A stretch of 64,000 nucleotides of DNA, from positions 101,344 to 165,343 of the forward strand of contig RWJK01001206.1 in NCBI GenBank assembly GCA_004335835.1, written 5' to 3'. Positions 49,601 to 61,312 of the stretch are shown piece by piece. Both the position numbers and the translations under genes were made by a program. How positions within the stretch are numbered: the first letter of the stretch is position 1; each line of letters begins with the position of its first letter. Below the pieces are notes generated by a model that saw only the letters and a list, made by a program, of their open reading frames with translations, made no database searches and was not told the origin of the DNA. This DNA comes from Scenedesmus sp. ARA3 (lineage: Eukaryota > Chlorophyta > Chlorophyceae > Sphaeropleales > Scenedesmaceae).

Positions 49601-52600
49601 GGGTGACGCATCGCCTGCTTCAGGTATGCCTGTGGTTCAGTTGATGGTTGCTACTGATGGAGGAAGGCCTGCACAGCAGGCCTGGCTGTCATGTGTGCAT
49701 CACAGAAGCACAAAACACAACTACTACAGCACACAGGCATCTGCAGCAGCGCTCTGGCGCCGCACCTGTGTTGAGGATGTTGTTGATGTCCTCCAGGAAG
49801 CTCTCCTCCTTCATCTGTTTGTCGCTGAACAGGAACACAGTCGGCTGCCCGGCACTGCCAGCCTGCAGCCGCCAAACACACAGCACACAGTTTTAGCCGC
49901 GCAGTAGTCGAGCCGCGCCTCAGCCACGCCGCAATAGCAATGCACACAGGTTGAACAGCAGATGATACACAGCTGCAAGCTGGAGAGGCGCTGGTGCAGG
50001 AAGCAGGATGCGGTGTTCAAATTTCTACACACCTGCACCAGCACTTTCTTGATGTCCTCACGCCACTTGGCCATGTTGTAGCCCTTGGTGATCTCAATGG
50101 TGAACAGCTTGTACTCGGCCATGAAGGCAGACAGCCGCGTCAGGCTCTGCCGACCACTGCCACCCACACCAACCTGCAAAGAGCAACACCAGCACGACAT
50201 GTGCTCTCAACTCATGCATCAGCCAACAAACACAACAATGGCAGGGCTGATGAAGCAAAGCAGGGAGGCGCATAGCGGCTGCTGCCACTCACCAGCAATG
50301 CGTTGCCGTATGGCTGCTTGATGATGCGGCTGATCCTGCAGATGTGCTCAGCGGCATATCTGAAGAGCACCAGGTCAAGGCGCGTCTTGACCTGCAGACA
50401 TAGCAGCCACAGCAAAGCACGACACGGTCAGAGCCACGCACAGCATCAGCGCCCCTGTGCCGCCAAGCAGCGTGCAGTCCACATCACCCATGCACTGCCA
50501 TTCATCGTCACCCTCCTGAGCAGAGTATAAACCTGCCGGGCACGCTCCGAAGACAGTATCATAGTAAGCATATCAAACTGCAGCCAGCTGCTGCAGCAGC
50601 AACCCCAATTGCGGCGGCCACTCACTTGAACATTGTAGTCTGCCAGAGCATCCTCCACTGCCTTGAGCAGCTTGCCAGTATCTGTTGCCTCCTGGTATTT
50701 TGCAGCCTCAGCACCACCAGGCTGCAAGAAGTCAGCAAACAGCACACCACGCAGCGCAGCAGCAGCTGCAGCCCTCCTGGCTTGCTCAGCCTCCCCATCA
50801 GCACCATCTGCTGGCAACCCAGCAGCAGCGTCTGCTGTGAATACGTCTGAGAACTGCATTCCCAGGTGCTGCGGCAGTTTGCTCGCAAGCATACCGCAGA
50901 ACCAGTCCCTGTCGGCATCATCAACAAGCCTGTCATGGAAGACACGCAGCGCCTCATGCGCCCAGAGGCGCACCAGGGAGCGGCTGTCTTGCACAGGCAC
51001 GCCAATAGATTGCATCCCCTGCAGATCACAGGCAGACACATGTTGCAACAGCAGCAGCGCTCAGCGCTTGTGTGTGGCAAGGCGTATCATAGCAGGGCCA
51101 GTCCAAGCATATACTATGCAATGCAGCCACTTGACTGAGTTACATGACAAACCAAATGCAGCCCCAGCTGCCATTCACCTGGAACACTTTGCTGAGGTCC
51201 CTCATGTTGTAGGTGTAGTGGCTCTTAGCAGGCGTGGGCAGCAGCTCGCTGCGGATGCTGTTGTAGATGTCAATGGTGGCAGCCACCACGCCTGCCAGCT
51301 TGCCAGCCACATCATCCTGCAGCCTTGCGCGCCGTACCCACCTGCCACACGATGCAACAAAAAGCGGAAAGCAGTGTGTCACTTTTGCACCCTATCAGAT
51401 GCTTGTGCTGGCTTTCATGGTAGCGTGTCTGTGCAGGTACATGGTGTCCCAACGTGCATTGCAGTGCAACAGCGCACTACAAGCAGACAGCAGCATGTCA
51501 TGTGATGCTGTGCCACAGGCTGGTCCCAGCATGGATCAGATGTGTTCGCCACAAAAGGCTGCATCAGGCAGGGAAGCAGTCAACAGCCTCTCACCAGTCG
51601 CTGATTGCGCTGTAGATGCGCGTGTACGTGGCGTCATCAAACTCGTTCATCGCAACCACATTGAAGTGGCGCAGGATGCGAGGCGTGATGGGGTTGCGGC
51701 CGCCGCCTGGTGGCCCCATGGCAGCCACCAGCTGCATGTCCACCAGCTGCCTGAAGGTGTTGTCGGCACGGTCATACCTGCAATTATTTGACATTGCATG
51801 CGTGAGTGTGCGTCCTACCAGCTGCATTGTTGATGCAAGCTGCTATGTTCAGTGACGCCACCAGCTGCATGTCCACCAGCTGCTGGAACGTGTTGTCAGC
51901 ATGGTCATAACTGCCGACGTTGCAAAATATGTGAATGCGACAGCTGGATGAGCACTTGCATACCCCACAACAGGCAAAAGAACATGTATGTTTAGGCTCT
52001 GAAAAGCGCTATCAACCCCTTGGGCTATTAGAACAGATCAGCCGCAGCACCATGCTAGACACCCTGCCAACGGCAGCAGTAGAGCCCTGCTGTTTGCTGC
52101 CCGCCCATTTTCAGTCAAGTATACTATCTCAGCAACTCACCAGCCGCCGTGGTCCAGGAACTGCCGCAGCAGCTCCACTGGCGGCTGCGCGCCATACACC
52201 TCCAACGCAGGCATGTTGAGGTCATCCACAAACACCACCGCAGCGCTGCCCAGTGGCGGCCCATACACACCCTTGCGGCGCTTGTCCAGCTTGGAGTCGA
52301 TGATGTCTTGAACCTGGCGATGTGTCGATACAACATCAGGGCACAGCTTCAGCAGATGCTGGTAGCATGTAGCTAGGCATGACAAGGCCACACGCAGGGG
52401 AAAGCATAGAAGTGTCTGTAAGTGCGTGCTGTGATGGCAAGGGTCATGGAGGCTGGCAGCAAGCTGAAATAGCCAGAGAGAGCTGTGCACACCTGGTTTG
52501 CGCTTGTTTGTGCGCTGAAGGCTGTAGGGATGATGTGGAACAGCCCCTTGCCCAGCTGGTCCAGGCTGCTCTTGACATACACGGTCTTGCCGGTGCCTGC

Positions 52601-55600
52601 AGACAAAACACATGCACACACATATGCAGAGTTGGCATCGACCACTGGCCTGACTGCATCACCTGTGCAATGTGCGTGACACGATTTCGAAAGATGAATG
52701 CATATCTTGTCAGCCAGACATTCGTGGTCAAGCTTGGGCAGCACCCACCTGTTGGCCCAACAAACAGCAGGTGCTTGTTGTGTGTGACCAGCAGCTGCAT
52801 GATGTGGCTGTAGCGCACGGTGTCAATTGTCGGCACGACAATGTCAGTGAATGCCAGCGACTCTGGGATGCTGACGGCGCCCACGCCAGCCATCCAGTGC
52901 ACCCAGCTGCAGGTGTCCTTGTCAAAGCTGTACTCAAACACAGTGCCCTCCTGCAGAACAATCACAAATGGAACACACAGTCGGGAGGAAGTTGCAAGCT
53001 GATTAACGCTATGCGCTGCTGCAGCATACACTGCTCAACGCACAGGGCAGCAGAAGCAGCAGCATGCAATGGTGCTGGAATTACGAGCGCTACTACACGC
53101 CCTAGCCGAGCGCAGCTTGTAGCACGCCCAGCACTCACCTGTGGTAGCTGCGTGGACAGCAGCTGCTCTGGGTAGCTGATTGTCAGGCCAGGGCCCAGGT
53201 CAAAGTCGCTGCGCTCAGCTGCTGCAGTGACCTTGCCAGCCACCAGCTGCCGCAGGAACGCATCAAACTTGACTGACGAGGGCCTGTCACAGGTGGCGCC
53301 GAGTGACCAGATCAAGCTGAACAGGAACAGCGAATCCAAGCATGCGCTGGTGTCGTCCAGCTTCACCTGCGGGCAGCCACCAGCAGTTGCAACGTCACAC
53401 ATGCCAAGGTGGCAGGCGCAACCAAGCGCCTTGATTATATAAAACTGCACGCCATGTTCTTAATCCTAGGGTGCACAGCACGCAAGTGGCTTCCAGGCAT
53501 GCGGGCATATTGGAGCTCACCGCTGTTTTGTTCTTGTCTGCTCCCCTCCACTCATCAAGCTGGCTCCACAAGAGGTTCATCAGACTGACTGGAAGGTTGA
53601 TGTCCCCTGTTGCAACCAGCTCCCTTTGGCAGCAACAGCAGCAGAAGCAGCAACACAGGCTCCAGTCACCTACAGTGCTACTGGCCCTCGGTGTGTTGCA
53701 GCAAATGCCTGTATACACTGTGTAACAGTTTCACTTTAATCAAAGAGCTGGACTTGAAGTGCACATCATAAAAACCAAATGACCACCAAGATCCCTCACT
53801 TGCAGTGCTTGCGGACGAATGCCACGCAAGGGTCCACCAGCCACTCAAACAGCTGATGCAGGCGCTGCCGCTGCTCCTCTGTCACGCTGCTTGGCAGCCG
53901 GTGGCTGAGCCAAGCTTTGACCAGCGGGCGCCAGCCCATCTGCACACAGGCAAGTTACAGCAGCGCGGTGTGCAGACAATGCTGACATCAGCCTGCTGAC
54001 ATGAGCATACCACTATGAGGTAGCATCACTGGATACATATGATATGGTGGGTTGGAGTCAACATATAGCAGCACGGGAAGTTTGAAGCTGGCATGTATGC
54101 AACCAGCACTCGAGCACCCTCAACATGCAACAGCGCACCTGTGATGGCTCCACGTACACCATGCCGCAGCGGCTGACTGTTGCTGGCGAGGCCACTGTGA
54201 GGTCCTGCACCTCAAAGATGAGGTTCATGCTGGCAGACATCTGGATGATTTCACCTGCACAACACCACAAAACATATGGTGGGGTCGCAGCTTACACAGA
54301 GTACAGCAGTGTAGCTCGATGTATGCTCTCAAATTCAGCCAGTGACGCCAACATACTGCAGCACAGGTCACGCCACGACTGCGGTCTTCATTGCACCAGG
54401 CAGCTATGCATCACAGCCATCAGTTCTGCCATGCAGCTGCACACTGAACCTCACCAGAGTTCAAGCAGAGCTTCTTGTTGTCATCCAGCACCGTGTTCAT
54501 GTTCTCAATCCACACCGCATCCACCGGCCCATCAAACAGCAGCCACTGCCGGTCTGTCCTTGTATCCACTGCCATCTCCCTGAAAGCCTTTGCAAGCACT
54601 CCATCCTTCCATTCGTGGCTGACTGGGTCAAACTGGCCATATAGCTGGCCCATGGTGATGGACTTGGGGTTGAGCACGCGTGTGTGCACCTTGTGCTCGC
54701 CCATGAGGTTTTGCGCCTCAAGCTCACCCAGCGCAGTAGCCAGTGTCCTGCAGCAGCGGCAGCAGCAGCAAGGAGGCATCACGCATCGGCGACCTGCCGG
54801 CGAGCCAGCACACACCACAGCCTACTGCATCATACCAGATTACATTGCTGCCTTCAGGTTGCAGGACAAGCCAAGGCCTGACGGCAACAGTGCACACACT
54901 TCGCCCTTAGACTTTGCATTTGTGCACTTACTTGTAGATGCTGGTCTTGGCGCTGTATGAGTAGCCCACAATCATGAGGCCGTGCCGCACCAGAATCATT
55001 TCGTACAACTGCAGCGCTTTTTCAATGAACACAGGGGTGGTCACCAGCTGCGCAGCTGCGCCAGCAGACTCCAGAGCAGACGTGAGGTGCGCATAGTCTG
55101 TCGGCGGCAGCTGTACACCTGCATAGCAGATAGCATGCAGTCTCAAGCCCTTCAATAGAGCCGCAATGCAGCACAGTGCAAGAAGATTCCGCGCGTTGAA
55201 GCTGCAGATGAGCACATAGCAGCTGCAATCCTGGCACAGACACAATGTGATGTGAATAAAGGACGTCACCACACCTGGGAAAAGGTCCGACAGGATGCCA
55301 TCGAACAAGGGGATATCAGGCGCCAGGAACTTTGGAGCATTGACGTCCCTTATGCAGCGCAGCATGAGCACCTCCTCATCAGTTGTGCTGTCCTTCTGCT
55401 TGTTGGCCGCCGCAGCACGCAGCACGCTGATCACAGCTCGCTGCAGCAGCAGACACATCAACAGGCACATCTTGAGCAAACCAAGCTAGGGTGTAACACG
55501 ACATCAAAAACAAACAGCCGGCTGCAAGAGGCGCAACGTGTGCTGTAGCAGACCTATCATTTGTCAGCCACTCACCATGCCATAGTCATAGTGTGACTGG

Positions 55601-58600
55601 CTGCTGAGTTGCTCGCTGCAAAGCCTGCAGATCAGCAGAAAGCAATGGGCATTTCGACGAGTGAGGCCAGACAGACTTGTGTGTAAAGGCTTCTATTTAT
55701 GGTTGGATGCAATAGGAGATGAAGTGATTCATGGAGCAATGAAGTGATTCATGGAGCGATGAAGTGATTCATGGAGCGGCTGCTGCTGCAGAAGTGCTGT
55801 CTCAGCCCTCTCACCTGTAAGTGGCGACCAGCTTGCGTGCCAAGTCCCGTGCTTTGAGGTAGCCGCTGCTGTAGAGCATGATCTCGCCGATTAGGGCGTA
55901 ATCAGGCACCATCATTGCCACAGACCTGCGCAAAACACATGAAGTTGATATTGATACTGGTAAAAGCTAGCTAGCAAGGTGTTCAGCTAGCAGGTACACG
56001 CATCAAACAAGCTGGTTGCTGCAAAGCAACCGTACCTGAACAGCGCCTTGAGGTTGTCGGGCAGCTCACTCCTGCCAGCATAGCCGGGGTTCATGGTGAT
56101 GAACACGCTGAAGGTGGGCCTGCAGCAGCAAGACAAGCAAGATGCATCTTAGTCGCAGTACATCCTACTACCTCACTTACATGTGCATATATCAACTGAA
56201 CATAGAAACATCTGTTTGCTGTGCTACAACTTGTTTGTGTACTCTACACCACAGAAACCAGACAAGCCCACCACCACACAGTGCAGCAACACCTGACATG
56301 CCCAACTCCTAACTCCTGCCAGAGCCTCACCTGAGAGCCAGGCGTGTGCCCTCAAACTCGAATATCTTGAGCCCCGCTGCCTTGGCGCGCTGCATTGTCA
56401 TGATCTGCTGCGCAATGACTGACAGCACCTCCAGGTCAATGCGGTTGAACTCGTCAAAGCAGGCCCAGGCCCCGCTGCTGGCCAGGCCTTTGAAGAACTT
56501 GCCCTGCAGGATGCAGGGTGGAGGTGAAAACAGGTGCATATGAAATTTAAAACTGAGTGCTTGCAGTGCCTATGCAGCAGCTGCAAAGCATAGTGCAAAA
56601 CATGTCATGTCTTTCTGTCCTGGCACATCTTCACTACAGCTTTGTTTGCCTCGATGCATTCATTCCTGCAACGCGCCGCTGCTGTTATGCAGGTTGTGCT
56701 GGCAATTCCTCACCATAGCCAAGTAGTCCAGGCCGTCACTGCAGTTGAACACCACACACTGCATGGCGATCGCCTTGGCAAGGTCCTTGGTGGTCTCAGT
56801 CTTGCCGGTGCCTGCACGAAGGATGAACACTGCTGAGCATCCATGCACTGAAGGCGCAATTGCAAATAGCAGGCACATGCCATGTGCTACAGCTTAAGCG
56901 GAAACTGTGTGTTGGTAATAGAACATGCAAGAATGGATGCACATGCACCCTGCAGCAGCTGCGAGCACATTTCTGCCCCACCTGCGGGCCCCTCTGGTGC
57001 GCCTCCGAGGTTGAGGTGCAGTGCGCCCATCAGCGTCCTGTAGCACCTGTCCGTGAGTGGTGTGATGACCAGCCTGCTGCTGTTGCCCAGGTACTCGTAG
57101 CCGTAGGTGATGGCGGCGTTGATCATGCGCACGACCACATCACCGCCCTCCCAACCGTACCTGCAATACATGGCAGCAGCAGCAGCAGCAGCGAAGATGG
57201 TTTACATATGCCTACAGCTGCCATATGTGTGCGGGCTGGGCATGAGGGATGGCCGCGTTGATCATGCGCACCACCACGTCACCGCCCTCCCAGCCGTACC
57301 TGCAGCGGCGACAGCAACACCTTTGTTTGGTTGTACATCTTCACAGCTGCCTTTTAAGAAAAACACAGCAGAATGCTTCAAGCCTTACACCTGTGTGGAG
57401 CTGGGCACGCATACAGCAGTTATGCTGCCAGCGCACCCGCAATCAAACCTAGCTGTGCCAGCTGTGACATCAACACCTGCAGCGCCCACCTGAGCTGGCT
57501 GATCCACTCAAAGTCAGTCTCGCTGGTCACGCCCTGCCTGGCAAGCTCAGCCGTCACATCGCGCGCGTGCACATCAATGACAATCAGCGCACTCAGCGTC
57601 TTGCGCTCCAGCTTGCTCAGCTCCCCACGCACTCTGTTCACCACCTGCACAAAGCATACATGGCATACACATTAGCCAGTAAGCAAAAGAATGACAGTGC
57701 TCATTTGACTTGCAGAAGCTGTGTGTGCATCCAGGAGCTTCCATTCCACCTAAGAATGAGTCGGTCAACCAGCAGCAGCAGCAGCAGCAGAGCTCCACAC
57801 CGCATACATCCTGGCTTAAGCCAGCTGACAACTAGCACAAATCCAGAATGCAGTGCTCCTGCAGCCCTTCCGTTTCTAAACTAAAAACCCATACACGCAC
57901 CTGCATGAGCTCCTGTGTGAGCTGGCTGGCATACTCCTGCAGCGTGCCCCGCACAATGGCAGCTGCTGTCCCCGCCGTCCAGTACATGCAGTCCACCGCC
58001 AGAACCACCTGCCCTGGCCACGCACTCATCCAGCTGCCGCGTGGCGTGCTGCTGTAGGCATCAAATGAGGCTTTGAGCACTGAGCGCACTGTGTCGCGCA
58101 TGGCTGCCTCGCAGTCGATGAGCCAGCGCTCGACTGCGCCACCTGCTGCAGCTGGGTTGAAGGGCCTGCACAGCAACGGAAAGCGAGCCACTTGGTTATG
58201 TCCAGGTTTTGGCAGCGCCTTGGCTGGCGCTTGGGCATGGAACAGCAAATTACTGTGTATGCCTCTTTCAGCAATGTGCAGTTGTAAGTTTCCCAGATGA
58301 TACATGTGCAAGTCGCAACAGCATGTGCAAGTCAAACAGCTCGAGCCAGCTGGCGCCAGCGATGCACTCACTTGGCAAATGGCACCTTCTCTCCTTCCTC
58401 GCTGATCATCGCATTGACCTCCAGATCAGGCCCAAAGTTCAGCGCTGCAATGCCCTCAAAGATCTTGCGCAGGTACGGCTGCACGCGCGCTGGGTCCTTG
58501 GTTTCGCTGAGGATCTCCAGCAGCTCGTCATTAGACAAGAAGTAGAAGCGTGGGAAGGCGAGGCGCTTTGTCTCCAGGTAGTCTGCAAGGCCCTTCTGGA

Positions 58601-61277
58601 CCTGCGGATTTGAAAGCAAGTCATACAGCGCGCAGTGGTCAGGCACACCATAGTTGAGCATATTGAGCTCCAGCAGAGGTGCACTTGCCAGCAAGATGAT
58701 GCGCATGGGTGGGAACCAAGCGCTGGGTGCTGCTTTACACGACAACATGAAATGCTGCTGATGCGAGCAGCTGCTGGGCACTGCTGTTGCTTCATACGCC
58801 TGTTGGTGAACCAGCAATCGCTGTTCAGCCAATCACATCGGTCGCCGTGCCTCCGCCTATCTTGATGTGTGATCACCTGCTCCAGCAGCCGGTTTGCCTC
58901 CCTGAGGCTCTTCAGCAGCTCCTCGTCTGCTGTGACTATCAGCACCTGCAGCAGCAGTAGCAGCAGCAGCAGCAGCACTCAGGTGTTGCTGCACGTGAAC
59001 CACACAATCCGCGTTCCCAGGCAGCTGCATACGACCAACATTGGCAGTCCCTGCTGCAACACGGACCAGAAGAGTCATATGCTTATGAGAGTACAACTCT
59101 GGTTAATCAGAACAGACAGCCAACCGTTGCATGGCACGCACCTCTGCCTAGTCATCAACCACAACCGCCTAGTCATCAACCACAAACCGCCCACGTACCT
59201 CTGACTGCTTCGCCAGCTTCTCCATGAGCCGCCGCCAGGTGGCATCCACTGCCTTGAACTTGCGGCCCTCGTTGGGCATCTGCTGCAGGATGTCGTCGCT
59301 GCCAAAGATGGGCTCCAGGTACAGCCAGCCCTGCTGGCACTTGAGCCACTCGTCCAGAATGTCCTGCAAGCAGAAATTGGTGGGAAAATCAGATGTCCAC
59401 ACAAGACTGGGGGTTTTCTCCTTGAATAGCTGACAGTGCATCAGGTTTAGATAAGCTTAATTTGGGCACACCCTCAAGGAGACACTTCCCATGCAAGCCG
59501 CACCTGTGTCTGGTTGAGCTTAGCCTCCCAAGTTTTAACCTGCTCTTCAAAGGGCCCGATGTAGGGGCTGGCGCGCATGGCCTGTGTTTTGACCACCTGA
59601 TCGTCCAGCAGCTGCTGGATGTCGTCCACGCCGCGCAGGATGCTACTGCCTGTGGCCCGCCAGGGCGCGCTGTCAAAGCAGACACCTGAAATGACATACA
59701 TACTTGCAGTGAGAGTGGGACGCATCACGCGGCAAGTGGAGCAGGATTGTTTGTATCATGGACGCCAGCATAGCTGCGACTGCTGTGCAATTGCTATGTG
59801 ACGTGCACGACCAGCAAGCATCTAGACAAGGCCAGTAGCGATAGTTGTCGAGGCTAGAGAGAATCACCTGCCCAATCAGCCTGCATCTTGTCCAAAGTAC
59901 GCTCCAAGGAGAACTCCTGCAGGCGGCAAGGCAGGACAGCATATGTTGGCAGGCACCATGTGCACATCTACTGCATCAAGTGCTGCTGCAAGGCAGCAGA
60001 CAAGCTGGAGAAACTTGCACAATGTTGTGTGCTGGTGCCGAAAGGCCTGTCGCCAGCAAGCACGTTTGGGACCTGAGCTTACCTTGCTTGCGTACTCGCT
60101 GACTTCCTCAATGGAAGCAACATGTGCTGGCAGGCCGATCTGCAGAGCTCTGCTCAAGCTGAACCCTGCACAGCATTGGCCATCCGCACAAAACGCACCA
60201 GTGTGATTGATCACCATCAGGCCACAGCGAAGTGTTTTGCAGGCCACATACGACAAAAAAATCAATAGCAAGATAATGCCCGCATGCTATGAGGGCAGCG
60301 CTACTCATCTTATACTCAGCCGTCGCACGCACCTGCATCTGCCTTGACTGGGCAGCCAACCGCAGCGCTGATCTTCTCCCAGTGCCTGTCACGCAGCCCA
60401 GGGTTCCTCAGCGCTGCAATCAGCGGCACATGCTGCTGGAAGTCCTGCAGCTGCTGCCGTACTGCCTCAGCCACCTCCAGCGGAGCGCCTGTCAGCTGCT
60501 TCAGCAGCTTGGCACTGCTGCGCCACCACCTAAAAAAAAAACACAGCAGCAAGCAGCATCGTCAGGTGGCGCACAGCTATTCGACCATATCAGGAGTGCT
60601 GGATGTGCTAAACAGTTGCACTGCTTGTTGCTGCACAGCAGTAGCGTCAGGCATTCTACAGCAGTATACTACCAACATAGTGGTGTGACAGCTACAGTGC
60701 AACACGAGCATATCCCATCCTACAGCAAAATCGCACTCACTTGTCCACGTCAGCTGATACTGCCTCAGCATCTATCTCTGTGAAGGGCCCATCCATCCAG
60801 TCAGGCAGCTGCCGGGTAAACAGCCCTGCCATGCGCCACATGCTGGCAGTGGGCTCAAAGGCGCGGCTGATGTCAGCAAGCAGGGGATATTCAGTGCGCT
60901 GCAGCTTGAAGATGTCCTCACGCGCCTGCAGCAAGGAGAAAAGGCACAGAGGCACATCAAGCAAATAGAATTTGATGGATGTGAAGCATGCACACCAGCC
61001 TTACAACTATCCTTGCGTAATGTTGCAATGCGTGTTCTGCTGCTATACACATGCCCAGCTCCGCAGCAAATCTGACTCGAGCAAAAACAGCTTTGCAGCA
61101 AACAAATGCAGCAGCATTGTGCCCAAAGCTGGTGCTGGCCCGCACCTGGTACAGCTCTGCTCTCTTGCCCAGCTCCTCCAGCTTTGCCTCAATGTCCTGC
61201 ACCCCAACCAGCCGCTCCTCAACAGCAGCCAGCCCACCAAGCTTGGTGAACTCGCCTATGTCAGACTGCGGCAGCAG

Positions 61278-61312
<35 letters not shown>

